Shown here in pieces: positions 11,377 through 24,500 of a DNA stretch of 64,000 nt. Under the pieces are notes generated by a model. The model had not been told where the DNA came from, did no database searches, and was given only the letters and a program-made list of their open reading frames with translations. Source of the stretch: Sclerurus mexicanus (Eukaryota > Chordata > Aves > Passeriformes > Furnariidae); assembly GCA_013396755.1 (NCBI GenBank), contig VWZF01002537.1, positions 1-64,000 of the forward strand. The letters run 5' to 3'. The position numbers and the translations under genes are program-made. The stretch's first letter is position 1; every line of letters begins with the position of its first letter.

Positions 11377-11509
11377 CTGTAGGTCATAAATGAAAATGAG
11401 TTGGGTGGTTCCCTCTCGCTCTGGACTACAGTGAGCATTTGTCAATATCACCAGATATTCCCGAATATCAGGACACATGTAGTCCATCAAGTCCTTTAGG
11501 TGCACTCGA
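11377..11509 (-). CDS. Candidate internal coding exon of an unidentified gene
   Basis: On the minus strand a pyrimidine-rich tract ending TTTCCTGCTAG (acceptor) precedes 133 bases, which end CTACAG before GTATAG (donor). Only one of the three frames is open. It takes two bases from a preceding exon and ends in phase 0. The 44 full codons begin RVHLKDLMDYMCPDIREYLV and end QLIFIYDLQ, a balanced composition unlike the shadow frames around it. Several CpGs (within CGAGTG, TTCGGG, GCGAGA) survive in an otherwise CpG-poor area, as in selected coding sequence. The same frame runs open upstream to a stop at 11602-11604, so part of the signal may be a chance 75-codon frame. I do not recognise the protein. 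A chance open interval is the alternative. Confidence 0.35.
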
Positions 11510-12456
11510 CTAGCAGGAAAGCTTTTGGAGTCAGAAATCATATAAGAAAGAAATTCATGTAATGGAATAGAAAAATTTTGGAGAGCCTGTCCCAGCTTTC
11601 TTTATGTTGGATTAATAAAATTGCCCCAGATTCTGCATTTTGTTGTTGTTATTCCAAGCATTGATGCATTTTTGACAGAAAACTTTCTCATTTTTTCGTG
11701 TTCTTCACAATCATCTGGTAAAAGCTGACACCATATATACCTATTTGTTAATTTATTTCTTTATTTGGCTAAATAAGACAAAACCCCCAGCTGTTCCCAT
11801 TTAATTTGTTAAGAATTGCACCACAGACATACGCACATGCAATACACTAATTTCAGGCATGAGAGAAAGATTCTGTTTTCCTCCTCCCAAACTTTTTCTT
11901 TTACTCTTTTACGATCTCAAAGTTGAACTTTTTGTGTGGCTAATGAGCTTGTCAAAACAGAATATCTAAGCCTTACTACTGCCTAACTCCTGCACTGGTA
12001 TGCCTTGAGGTTAAACATTTTTCTCTATTGGCCCCAGGGCATTTTTATCCCTTAATTTTAACTAGAAGTGGTATGAAATTCTCTTTCGCACCAACAAATA
12101 AGTAACTAAAAATCACATAAGAAATTGACTAACCATAGTCACTAAAGTGCCTTTCTGATCAAGTCTCTTGAATATTCTAACCCAGGTTATTTACTGAAGC
12201 ATGCTAAGAAAAAGACTTATTCAGTCCCTTGAAAATTGTTCATGGCTCATCTTTATGCAAAGAAGACCTCATCTTCTTTAAATAAGAAAAATTAATTACT
12301 AATGAGCATTAAAAAAAAACCTGAGAAAAATCATTCAGCTTTAGTAACACATCACTGCATCAACTTTGTCTGAGAATCATGAGTAATTTTCATCAAATCT
12401 TATCCAAACTTTTGATGCTCTTTCTTGATGGTGTGTCAGAGCTGTAGTGTTACTAC

Positions 12457-12495
12457 ATAATAATAATAAACAAATAATAAATAATAATAATAATT
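12457..12495. repeat. (AAT)n imperfect microsatellite
   Basis: ATAATAATAATAAACAAATA and further AAT units give about 39 bases of interrupted trinucleotide repeat. Confidence 0.9.
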
Positions 12496-14740
12496 TTGTT
12501 TGTACCACTTTTTGTTAATACCCTTATTAAAATTATTTGAGACCTGCAACATTCCAGAAGTTAAACAATCATTGGGTTTTATATATTTATCTTTAGAATT
12601 GGCAATGATTTATTGCTTTGCAAAAGCACCAGTTTCTCAAGTCCTTTTCTAGTTTCACTACAAGAGTTTTTGCCATTTCTATTAGAAAACTACTATGCAA
12701 AGTAGTACACTCACTATTGTATGGAGCTAATTTAAAGCTAAGTCTATACCTGATAATTTTAAGTACCTTTGGAGGGAAAACTGAAGATGATTTAGTCATC
12801 ATAGTTCTCCCTCCCATTTCTCCAGGTAAGCCTGGTGAATCCCTTCCTCTCTGCTCACGTTAGTAAATTAAAAGATATGCCTGGACAATGCCTGAGGTGA
12901 ATGCTCATTCTTCTCGTGCATCATTCTCTCATGCATCTTTCCCTAAATAGAGTTTAATACAAGTACTGCAATGACAGAGATCAGTCTTGGGGATCATTTA
13001 ATTTACTGGTGTGGATGGACCTGTGGAGTCCAACATATACTATATGAATATAATGCTAACTTCACTAAAAAGTGGTAACATCATACACAAAAAATAGTGT
13101 CTTAAACACAGAGAATTTAAATAAAATTCAGAGTAGCTGGTGATCTAAAACCTGTTTTATGGTGAGGAAATTGGACTGTGTCAGCTGAAGCTGACTCCTA
13201 TACATTTTCTTCTTTACCTTATCTGACAGCAGTAGTAGAGAAAGTGTTTTAGCATTTTGCTGGTTCTTGAAGATGAGATCCTAAAACATGCAGCTGGAGA
13301 TGAGATCAAAATTGTTGGAGACCTGGTGCCAGTGGGAAAGACTGTGAACAGCTGGGACCGTGCTGCAAGGCATAGGAATATGCGCATTATATGGAGCAGT
13401 CTTTAGCTCCCTGGTGAATCTGTTCATAATGATTTTGTAAGTGAATGGATTCATTGCATTGTACTTCATGACTTCCCCTTGGATAGGCTTGGACCTTGTG
13501 AGGAATTACTCTGTTCTTGCTGCCTGACTTAGTCTATTAAGTCTGTGAAAGGACCAGTCTAATAAAGCTAATATGGGTCACCTGAGTAGTCTCTCATTTG
13601 ATTAATACGTAACTTAAAAGAGGGTGACTTTCTTCAAGATTATCTGGCCTACTGGACCAGATAATAATGATGGAAGTAATCCACATTTCCAAATCTGAAT
13701 GGAAATAAAATTAGTAAGTTACACAAGAATTGCATTCTGAGTGAGAGCCTGCTGGTTATTCTTAGATTTTGGCAGATTTCACCTGGACTCTCAGACTTGA
13801 GTTGACTGTAGTCAGCTCTCTGTTTTTTAAAGCTGACCTGACATAATACTGACTTAGACAGCCTTACTCAGTGTTTCAAAAACGACTTCTTTTTGCTTTA
13901 CATTTTCCTCCTATTATCCCATACCTTCCATTTTCCTTGTGTCATCTGTAGTGCTTACCTAAGTATCTATTCAATAAGCAAGTTCAAAATACTAATTCTT
14001 CAGGAAATCACCCAACCGTTAATAGCAATTCCAACATTAGAAATTGAACTGGCTAATCAACAGGTCAGGAAGAGTACATCTGATTTTAGCCAGAGAAACA
14101 CTGTGTGGAAAGAGAAGGAGGTGCAATATGACTCCCTTTGGTGGTTGCAGTTGTGAAATTTTCTTGGGTCTTCCATTTAATAACACCCCAATGGCCTGAA
14201 TAACCCAGAGAGTTTACAACTGGCCCAGAATTTCCAGCTTGAGTGTGTTAGGAGACATAATCATTTCCCAGTTGTTCTTGTCTATGCTTAGGACTTCTGT
14301 GTGAAGATGCATCTTCAGTGTCCTGCCGTCCACGTACTTACTTGGCTTCTACCTCCTCCTGCTGTGGCTGTCCCATATGTTAACCTTTTATTATGAGTTC
14401 CTTTGATCCCTAAATCCAATTTAATCATATTCAGGTCTGCTTCCTTGGATCAGTGCGTCTTCATTCTCGACTGTGTATCTAACAGGACATTCAAGGGGAA
14501 AAATGAAATCACAGGAGAATAGTTCATATTTCTTTTGTGCTGAGAAAAAGAATCCAGAACTGTCCACAGCAGCAGATTAAAATAAAATGACAGTATCAGA
14601 CCAGTCAGTGCTGTAATTCAAATTTTCTCCATAACTTTTGGAAGTCTATTTTGGCCAAAAGCATGCATTTCTGATGAGAACTTGAGAATAAAGCTACCAT
14701 CTTAGAGGTGGTAAAGGAATGCCTTAATCTGCTAACAAAG

Positions 14741-14791
14741 TAAAACAAATAAACAAACAAACAAACAAAACCCACAAAACCAAAACAACAA
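14741..14791. repeat. (AAAC)n and A/C tract
   Basis: AAAC tetramers run into CCCACAAAACCAAAACAACA, almost only A and C. It is another complement-strand keto tract. Confidence 0.9.
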
Positions 14792-15712
14792 CTGAAAAAT
14801 GTGTTAATGTGTTCTTGGGACTGGTAAAAATGTTCAAAAGTGCAATAACTGGTGGACTTTACTTAATCCTTAGAAGACAGATAGATAGCTTTTTGGGGTG
14901 GGATTTCCTCGATTTAAATGATTATCATTTATTTCCTGCACTTGAGCTAAGTAACAGATTAGATGTTCTACCTCATCCAGCCTGCTGTAATAGTGGTCTT
15001 TGCAGTTTTTCTGACTCATTAGTAAAGAACTTAATCACTCTTTCATCCCTCTAATAAATCTTTGAGAAATAGGAAGAGAAAAAAAAAAAACAAACAAACT
15101 GTGAAAACAAAAAAGAAAAAAATAGGCATTTTATTTTTTTTCACAACTCATGACCTACTAGTCAAGAAAAGCAAAAAGGAAAGACGCTTTAAAGGCAATT
15201 GCAGTTTGCTGGATGAAAATCTGAGAGTAATTGAAAGAAATAATAGTGCTGAATGATGGCAGAGCAAAGTGACAACAATTAAAAATGAAGGAGGAGTGAT
15301 GGGAAAGAATGGACTCAACAACAGGAAAGTTTTAGAATTTCAGTTTTAAAATTCTAGTTGAATTATGAGCTCTAGGTGTCTCCATTCTTTCAGTGAAGTT
15401 ATTGCAGTTAGGAACACTGTGCTTTAAAATTAAATATTGGTAAATCTAATTGTCTCCTGTGAAGCGGAACCTAGAATTACTCTGTCTAAAAGCTCTGAAG
15501 AAGAGTAGGAGGAGAGGGAAGAATTGAATCTGTAACTTATAAACAATGCTCTTTTGAGACTCTGAAGAAGCCTTTGAGATACATTGTCTTTCAACAACCT
15601 TCTCTGTCATATGGCTAGTGAGGACAATCAAAATTATGGTTCATTTCATTGTATAGCACTTTTTATTCCTAAGTGATCCTTACGCATATTGTAGACATTT
15701 CTATGTCCTTTC

Positions 15713-15713
<1 letters not shown>

Positions 15714-15748
<35 letters not shown>
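15714..15748. repeat. (AC)n microsatellite
   Basis: About 17 AC dinucleotides without interruption. It is the longest pure dinucleotide repeat in the window. Confidence 0.97.
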
Positions 15749-15754
<6 letters not shown>

Positions 15755-15908
15755 GAGTCTTCATCAATCCATCTTCTAAATCTTCCTCTTCTGGCCATAT
15801 TTCAAACAATGCACCACTTCAGGCAGCTGAAGTGCAGGGAAGATGATGAGACTTTGTGTTACAAAAGCAAAAGTCTACACACCTGAATTATAGTGTAAAT
15901 ACAAGTCA

Positions 15909-16043
15909 GGTTTTTTTGGTTTGGTTTGGGGGTTTTGTGGACTTTTTTATGGTGTGTGTGTGGGTTTTTTTGTTTTGTTTTTTATTTTGGGGGGTTTTGT
16001 TTTTGTTTCATTTGGTTGGTTGGTTGGTTTTGATTTTTTTTTT
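15909..16043. repeat. G/T tract with GTGTGTG and TTGG runs
   Basis: Some 135 bases of mostly G and T contain a (GT)n stretch near 15952-15961, a G6 run near 15989-15994 and TTGG tetramers near 16014-16028. The open frame at 15856-16065 (Phe/Val/Trp/Gly-rich) is a product of this tract. Confidence 0.92.
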
Positions 16044-17749
16044 CCCCTCAGATTTGTCTTGCTAACTAATTTTGGCTTGGTTTAGTGACTGTTCAGAGCC
16101 CTCCATGTCAACGTTTTCCCATCAGTTCTACACAGTAGTCAGATGGCAATAAGTTTGCTGTGAATTCCACAATACACAACTACTGTAGTGCTAAATGTCA
16201 TGACATGAGTTTTGGGAGAACATCTTGGTTTCATGTGTAGATTACTGAGATTTAGGAACGAAAGGGAATTTTAAAATTTGGCTTTGAATCTACAAAAGAA
16301 TGTGGATATTTGCTTTCTCAGCGTTGCAATTTTTGCCTTTCAGACCCCTTGCCATCAAATGGAATGTGCAGTTCCAACTGAGAGCCTGGGCTTTGTGAAA
16401 TTATAAAGGAGGAAAAGGGTACCAAGACAGTACCAAGAGGAATCTTGAAAGACAATTTTATGTGCTCAAATCCACCCAAAACAGCCAATAAAATGTGGAG
16501 AGAAAGGGCAAAAGGGACATTTATTTAGCTGCTCTTTGGATTGTTTCCAAGCAACTTCTCCAGAGTCAAGGTAACTCTTACCCTGCACTGCCTCTCCTGC
16601 CAAGGAAAAAAAAAAAAAAAAAGAAAAAAAAAAAAAAAAAAAGAAAAAAGAAAAAAAAAAAGCTGCTTCCAACAGAAAAGAGGAAATAACATATTTGCAT
16701 GAGATTACAAAGTGTTTCTGAAGTCAATAGTAAATTTGAGGCTGTGGAGGGGGGAACCCAGGGGAAAACCTGTTACTTTATGTCCTTCCTGAAGCATAAA
16801 ATTCAGCAAAAATTCAATACTGCTGTCAAATGCCAAATAGGCAGGTCGATATGTTAAACAGGAAGTAGTGACACGTCTAAAGAAATAGGCCAAAGCTTAC
16901 AGCCAGGCTGAGATATAAACTCTAATGATTTCACACCTTCATTCTTAGTCCACGTGTTTTCTGACTGAGAAATGGAAAGTGCATAATTTACAGTCCTCTC
17001 TGATGAGATATTCAAGGGTACAATTTCATACTGCAGTTCTTTCACTCCATTACAATGCTTGTTATGTTCATTTCATTCTTGTTAGAGATGAATGTAAAGC
17101 TAAAAGTCTCATCGACACTGCATCAAATATGTGAATGGGTAAGACAATCAAGTTTCCTGAATTTTGAAATGAGATGACCAGTTCTACCTGTTCTTTATGC
17201 TAAACCAGATATTAAATGTCTCTGTTTTATAAGACATTCTTAAATTAATCTTTTCTGGCCAAAATCTGGAACTCACCAAATATCCATGACCTTGTCAAGT
17301 TTTTTTTTGTTCAGGAAGAATTCAGTACTTCTGAAAAGTTTGCTGTCTACAGAATTAATTGAGCACTTAAAGTACAATGAAATCCGAAAGATTACAGCAA
17401 GAATGCTCCTCCTCCTTTATTTGTTCATGCCAGGCCAATATTTTATTTATATGGTTACATCTACAAGACTAGTGCTGATTCTTACTGAGTTCATACAACA
17501 ACTAACATAGTGCAGTGGATTTAAATAGAAATAAAAAACTGTTTCAAAGTCCTGTACCATAAAATGAGACCCTCCTACATTCTTCCCATTCCAATGCACT
17601 ACTGACCCTTGAAGTATATAAACAGTATCAAAACCAGGTCCATCTTTGTCTCACAGCCTCAAGATGGGGCAGCAATCATCTGCATGACGCCAGTTTAAAA
17701 GTAGACATGGTTGGAAAACATGGAATTGTGTTCTGGGGTATTACTCCTT
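16044..17749. other. Single-copy sequence, no gene recognised
   Basis: Short open frames on both strands (16466-17510) either span the A-rich tract at 16606-16661 or match nothing I know. No transposon is recognised. Confidence 0.5.
16606..16661. repeat. A-rich tract with spaced G
   Basis: Fifty-six bases of A are broken only by three single Gs. No gene-like or SINE-like body precedes it, so I do not call it a retrocopy tail. CR1, the main avian LINE, does not use a poly(A) tail. Confidence 0.95.
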
Positions 17750-18530
17750 AGCTCATCAGCTGTTGTTTGCAGTAAAATAGAAAGTATATGACCCCTTCTC
17801 TTGTGTGCCATGTAGGAGGCTAATTTTGCAAATGTATAAAATGCTACACTAGTCCCTTTCTTGAAATGATGCTGCTAGACTGGATTGTATCATCCCAAAC
17901 GTTTTCTATACTAATAGGCCTCATAATACACTGGAAGTAGAGTTCATTGATGCAGATTAACAATATAAAAAGTTAAGCTATGTTTTATATTAGCATTATT
18001 CTTAATGCTAATGTAATGCCGAACCACTAAGGCAGCATTGTTAGAGTGTTAGTACTGTAGATTGTAATGACAAAAGGAATTAGATGGGCTTTCTATGTTA
18101 AATCAATCATTAAGTGGTGGTATAATTATTTGCTGTTAGTAAAGTTCTTTTTTCCACCTATTGTAAAATTGACAGTGTACGAAAGTAATTGCACTGTTTT
18201 CATTGCAGCAGGGCTCCTTTAGATTAGAGTTTGGGAGGAAAGATGTGGCACTCCTAATCCTTTTGACATTTCAGGAGGAATGCATGAGTAATATTGCATA
18301 GCCATGTAATTAATCAGCCTGGGTATTTGTGGTCTACAAAGCATGTATTTCTACTTGCATTAAAATGGGAAGGATGAATGGTGGGTGGGAGAGTTTCTAC
18401 ATTCTGCCTTTCCACTGTTTTAATTACAGTGGGACATTGTCTTCAATAATTTCCTTTGTCAACTTTGTGTGTGCCTTGCATGTTAAGACCATAGCTAGAA
18501 TATTTCAGTTGAAATATTTTAAACTGGAAT
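17750..18530. other. Repeat-free block, possible conserved noncoding element
   Basis: This block lacks recognised repeats and is rich in ATTA/TAAT homeodomain-type cores. It holds two short palindromes: 17989-18012, a perfect 10-base stem with a 4-base loop (ATTAGCATTA and its complement), and 18499-18518, with 9-base arms AATATTTCA two bases apart. That is what the sequence shows; a regulatory role is only inference. The open frame at 18329-18532 is not convincing. Confidence 0.25.
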
Positions 18531-21500
18531 AGAACAGCTTTCTTGTTCGTAAACCTGGGTTTTGTCCAGGATATAGCGACCATCACAAAGGCTTTAAGGA
18601 AAATGGATTTGGGNTCAAGCTCCATCCCATCATCATCTCTTCCCTCCTTACCTCTTCTTTCTTCCTCCATCCTTTCTTTTTTCTTCCTTCTCTTTCATCT
18701 CATTTTGCAATGAAAATAAAATCCAAACCTTTATTTTATCCCACAAAATATTGCTTTTGTTTGTTATACAGAGCAGAAATTAGATCTATTTAAATACTTC
18801 TTTAGAATAATACTGGCTCTCCCTGTAATGGTGGCAGCAAGTAGCACATATTTGGTTTTAGAAAAGGGCACAGAACAGTTTTCTAGAACAGTGATAAGAT
18901 AGAAGAGAAAATTGGGAATTAATAAAAACTTATGGTCATCATAATGGGAATAAAGCAGTGGCTTCCAGGGGGAAAAGCAAACAAACAAACAAACCCTTAC
19001 ATTACAACCTTCTACTTTGAAGAGACCTGGTACCAGGTATACTTTTGAAAATATATAAGGTATCATTCTTCAGAGAGATGTTTCCTTCCATTAAGAGAAG
19101 GCCATGCAAAACACCCAGAGATCTACCCCTTCTTGAATCTGCAAGATATGTTCTCTCTTACCTGTTGAGAAAATGTCAATAGTACCATCAGACTTGCTTC
19201 TTTACTGGGTTTCAGTTGAATGTGGGCTACAATATAAGGATTGAGTCCTTACAGACTTCATCAAGAGAACAGAATACTACTTTTTATGGAGTGCCAGGCA
19301 CTACACAGATTTTGGCATATCCAGAGTTCGGACAAAACACTGTGTGGAAATCACAGCTATCATGAACATCAATTCAAAAGTTGTAGATAAGTGAATGAGT
19401 TGTGGTATGTTGCAGATACAAAAAATATTGGAAAACTCCATGTTGCATTGTGGTCACTAATAGATTGAGGGATAGGAAAAAAAAAAAAAAAGAAAACAAA
19501 AGAAAAGAAATAGAGAATGATCCCTTAACCAATTCTATATCTTTATAACCTGGTATAATTTCACTACTGACATATTTTCAAGGGAATATTTTAAAATGTG
19601 TGTGCGAAGGTCCTTTCTGTGACATATTAAGCTCTGAACTAGACTTCCAAAACTCACATCAAGAGACTTATTAAACTTCATATAACCTTTGGTTCTGTTA
19701 CATACATACGAAAGTCTTTCTTCCTTGTACTAGGCTTAGATGGTTTTCTGTTGCTTTGATGTTTCTGTTTTCAAAATAATTAAATGCATGCCAGTAACTC
19801 TAATTTCTGTGTCTGGTACACGTTGATATTTTTTAGTACATTTGCTCTAAAGATAAGCAGATGGGGGTTTATTAAATTCTATAAAACTATATGTTTTAAA
19901 GAAATAGAATATGAAGGCAGTTTGAAGAGTCATGCTGAGCTGGCCTCTTTTTTTAACAGGTTCAGAACCACAATAGTCAAATTGTTGGTAACATATTTTG
20001 TGTCGTTAATTGGTTGTGGTCTCTTATGGTCCTATCAGTTAATTAATTGAGCTATGTCAGATGCTTTTCCTCATTTTTATTTACTTCAGAAACAAATAAC
20101 AGCCAACTTACCTATCTTCAATTTAAGTTAAACAGTGAAATTATAATAAAATCTAGGAGAAATTCCTTCTTATACTAATGACAAGAGAGAAAATTCACCC
20201 TAGATTGTCACTCTTGTTTAATTTCACATATCAAGCCCATAATGTGGCAGTAAAATTTGGACTGCCTCTTTGTCTGTCTGTCTGTGAATTTCTTTGTTCA
20301 TATTATAAGTACAGCAGCTGACAGAGAATTGCAGTCATACTCTTTAGAAGATGTTTCTGTTCTCTCACCTTGAGTACAACAGTGCTTTTAAGGAAGCACT
20401 TCAAGGCTCTGTGAGCTTAGGAAGAGAAGGACTGAAGGGCACACTGGGCAAGCAGTAACAAAAACATGCAGAAAAATAGCAGAACCTGTTGTGGTGTTTC
20501 CTTGCTTTAACTCCTCTGAATGAGTATTCGAAGTGTTTTATTTCAGGCACACAGCCATGACTGAGGTCGTTGCGGGTGGTCTCAGCACACTGCTCATCCA
20601 TTTTGTTGCTATCATTGCACAATATACTTGTAGTAAGAAGGCAAAAGTCATTGTCAGGGAAGGTGGCAGGGAGAGAGATAGGATATGCATCAGGTGTTGG
20701 ACGTGATCATTCTAGTACTAAATATGTACATAAATCTTTGACCTGGGACTCCCACTGAGAGGGGGTGGAGGAATTAAAAAAGAGATAATCTAGTGATTTT
20801 CCAGTCAGATGTCATTGAGTAAGGTGAGGGTAACTATTTGTGTAAAATTCTGGCTTAAAATAGCTATATAATCTTGAAAAGTAAATCTAAACTCCCACAG
20901 CTCAAACTGGACAAGGCATTGATTTTGGAATTGCAGTGCAATAGGAGGGCAAGTGAACATCTTGATGTTTTATAAGAGAAACCTTTCAGATAGTCCTATG
21001 TAAAAGGTCTTTTAGCTAGTACTTAAGTCCAATTCAAGATTTCTAATTACAGGAATGGAAATACTCTCATAATGAAGAAGCTATAATGTATTTTCATATA
21101 TGTGGATTTCCTGATTATTAAAGGAATGATCCTGGAAAGATCTGCTGGTGTTACAGTAGTTATACCATCAATGAGCCCATGGCAAAGAAGGGAGTTATTT
21201 ACTCCATTTTGTTTTTCCCATTGCAAAGCACACATTACTACAAATGAAGGGATAAATAAAAAAAATGAAAATACACAAATATAAATGAAAAGGTAATTAA
21301 GAAGGCACTTCTAACTTCTAAGACTTTTTTCACAAAAACTCACATCTGAATCTTGAAAACTAGCCTACTTCATTCTGAATTGAACTGAATTCATATATGC
21401 TTCTATGTCAGCAGTTTATACACTTAAAACAGAACTTAAATAAGGTATGATTTTTATGGAGTATCTATTGCTACAAGAAACTCGTTGTATTCTGAAGTAC

Positions 21501-24500
21501 CGACAGAGCAGTAATTTGCTCTGAGTTACATGATATTATGAATATATTTCTAAGAGATCCTAATCTAATTACTTGAATTTTGAGTGACACTACAGGAGCT
21601 GTATTCTAAGTGATTGCCACAACACTGTGTTGTCCAACTTCTTTCAGAGGCTGAGATTTATTTATTTATTTTAGGTTCAAGTAGGCCAGTAAAAAAAGAA
21701 AATATGTTATGAGGAACTTGACATAGTATTGAAATCCAAATCCTCCTCTCCAAATTTGCTTTCTCATGGATATTCCTGGAAATTCTTGTTCATTTTCTGA
21801 GTTTGACAATGAGATGCTGGTAGAGCTTTACTAGTCACAGGGTTACTAATAGACCATCCAAGTACAGAGAACAAGCAGTACTGTGCAGCAAAAGGGGATG
21901 ATCAGAAAACAATTAAGGAATTATGAAAATAAAATATTTCAGAATATAGTTTCTTCATTGAGGAAACAGTGTAATCATTACAAGCAGAGTAATTGTGCTT
22001 TAACTTATCATATTCTTGAGAATAATTCTTGTTTCATCTAGACAAAACTCTCATTCCTAAAACATAGATATATGGGTGAAATATTTTCAGTGGGAGGCAA
22101 CACGTAAGACAAAATAATTATTAAAAAATATTAAAGTATTTAAGGATTAAGCTATTATATAATTATTATATTTATATGTATTATAACTTTAAATATTATT
22201 ATATTGTGCATAATTGATATGAAAGTATTATACAACATTCCAGAAAAAAACCACAGCTTTTATCAATCAACTTCAGCAAATTTCCATAGCCATTACTGGG
22301 AGGTGCTTATCCACCTTACTACATCAAACTATTATCAAATGTTACATCACTGAATAATATAGGAATAATATTCTAGAGTCTTAAATATATATTGTTCTTG
22401 TTTTATATTAAGTTATTAGGTACTTTCAAATTCCTAGATAAAATTACAGATTATATTTTGTTATAATTGTGGACACTATCTCTAAGACCACATCATGGTT
22501 AGATCTTCCTGCATTTGGCCAATATTTTCAAAAAATATATAGATGAAAATCTAAAACTTGTGTGATATTCTTGGAAAAGTCTTCCAGATGCTTTCTGCCT
22601 TAATTTCTACATTTGTCAAGGGAATATCATAGTCTTTTTTGTATGTGACAAGAGAAAGTGAAAATGTTAAAGTTCCTTATAAATTCTTCTTAGATCTATG
22701 GATAAAAAGACTATGTGTGTATATATATCTATATATAGAGAGAGATACCAGTATTTTATAGTTGTTGAAAATCTAATGCTATTAAGAGATAATTTTTCTG
22801 TGTTGTGAATGGATGAGAGGATAATGATTTGCCAATCTGGACAGAAAAAGAGTAAAATGGCCCATTATCTGCATTTTTATTTGATAATAGGATGTCCAGA
22901 GAGAGCAAAGAAAACATAATCAAGTAGGGGGTATGGACCTTTATTTTCATGAACTTTGCTTTAAAACAAAATGGAAACATTCATCTTATTTCTTTAGTAT
23001 TGGCCCTTCTCAATGCTACTAAGAATAGTTGAATATTGCAACTTAACAGGATAATCAATATCACAACAAGATAAATGTTTCCTTTTCATAATGTAAACCA
23101 ACACCACAGGTCCTCCAGTATCCAGAAAAGGTGAATTAACCTGCATTAAAACAACACAATAAATCAAATATTCAAAAGTCTACTAAACTTTTCATGATTT
23201 GCATTGCTTGCAAAAAATCACATTTAAAAGATGTGCCATTGAGTCAGAGTCAGAAAAGATATACTGATATGAGGGGGATTCTTCTGAGCTTGTATTAATA
23301 GTTATTTTAATTGTCAAAGAAACAATTTGGGTTATCTTTTTTATAATTAGATTTTGCATACTGACTTGTTTTAAAGAAAAAAAAATCTATCCACCCACAT
23401 CTGCTGTTTCCTGGATACAAGCCAGTCTTTCAGAATAACACTAACTCGCAATACAACGGAGAAAGGGCAAACATGCCCCCTCTCTTTGCTGATTAGAGGA
23501 TGTCTCATAAATGCATTCCCTGGATGAGTTTTATAGTAGACTCATCCACTTTGTGTTAAATTGTAAAGTCAATACCTAGTACTATCAGCTGTTCTATCTG
23601 TTGAATTTCATCCTGTTAAACATTTGGTAATAAACAGACTGGACACAAACAATAAAAATAATTGTACATATTTCTTTAAAGTATATATTTCAACTTGGGA
23701 TTTTTGGCTCAGGGGTTATTTTCTTCTTATTTTAATTTACAGTAACTTTGTAGCAGCAGAGGATGAGCAAATATGTTGTGTATGCAAAGGCTGGAGGAAT
23801 TAGCAATAGCTGTTGTGTGTATTGAGGTGCAGTTGTTTAAGTTGAGAATATTCTAAATGCAGCGCTGTTACAGACAGAGAAATTTTCTGAGCTGCTTTTC
23901 AGCTGTTTTGCTCAGTACTGATTTTAAGCATGGAACCTGTCAAAGCAGCAGAATGACAACTTGGTAGAAGTTCTATGCCTTATTTCTTAACCCTGATGAG
24001 CTGAAGATATTGTGAACTCCCATTCCTCAGGAGAGCTAGAGAGTCATGGGGTCGTACAAAGCCAAACTGTACAGATCAATTCTGCTGAGTTTTTTGAAAG
24101 TGTAAGCTTAAATTCTGCAAAAAATCATTTCCTCATGCCTCGTTCTCCTGAGAAGGCAGTTCCTACTGCCTTTCTCAGCCCTACTCATGGTTGAGGCTGT
24201 ACTATATGTGTAACACTCTTCAGAACCTGGTGAGGAGCCCAGAGAAAAGTGATAGAGCCAGTTCATGTGTTTAATTTTTTCTCCTTTTTTTGCCTCAGTA
24301 AAGCATACATTTAACTTTAAAGCATGCCTCATCCCATTTCACTGATTGATTTTAGGACCCATGGTTACAAACTCCCTGTGTGCTTTGCATTATGTGTACC
24401 AGGACACCTTGTACCTGCCTGCTGAAATGCCTGATGGTGCACACAGAGCTGCCCATTTGCTGCTGTTTTTTTGGCCATCCTGATAATGGTGATAGAGCAC

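Larger units (their letters stand above)
11510..15713. other. AT-rich single-copy DNA, no gene recognised
   Basis: Open frames at 12593-12863, 13281-13469, 13893-14156 and 14809-15256 match nothing I know, and several are strongly Lys- or Phe-biased. A 63-base minus-strand exon-like interval at 13218-13280 is described in the findings. Simple repeats are listed separately. Confidence 0.5.

Noticed and set aside
16606..16661. Possible poly(A) tail of a processed pseudogene
   Set aside because: No transcript-like or coding body upstream and no target-site duplication seen; bird LINEs (CR1) do not produce many poly(A) retrocopies.
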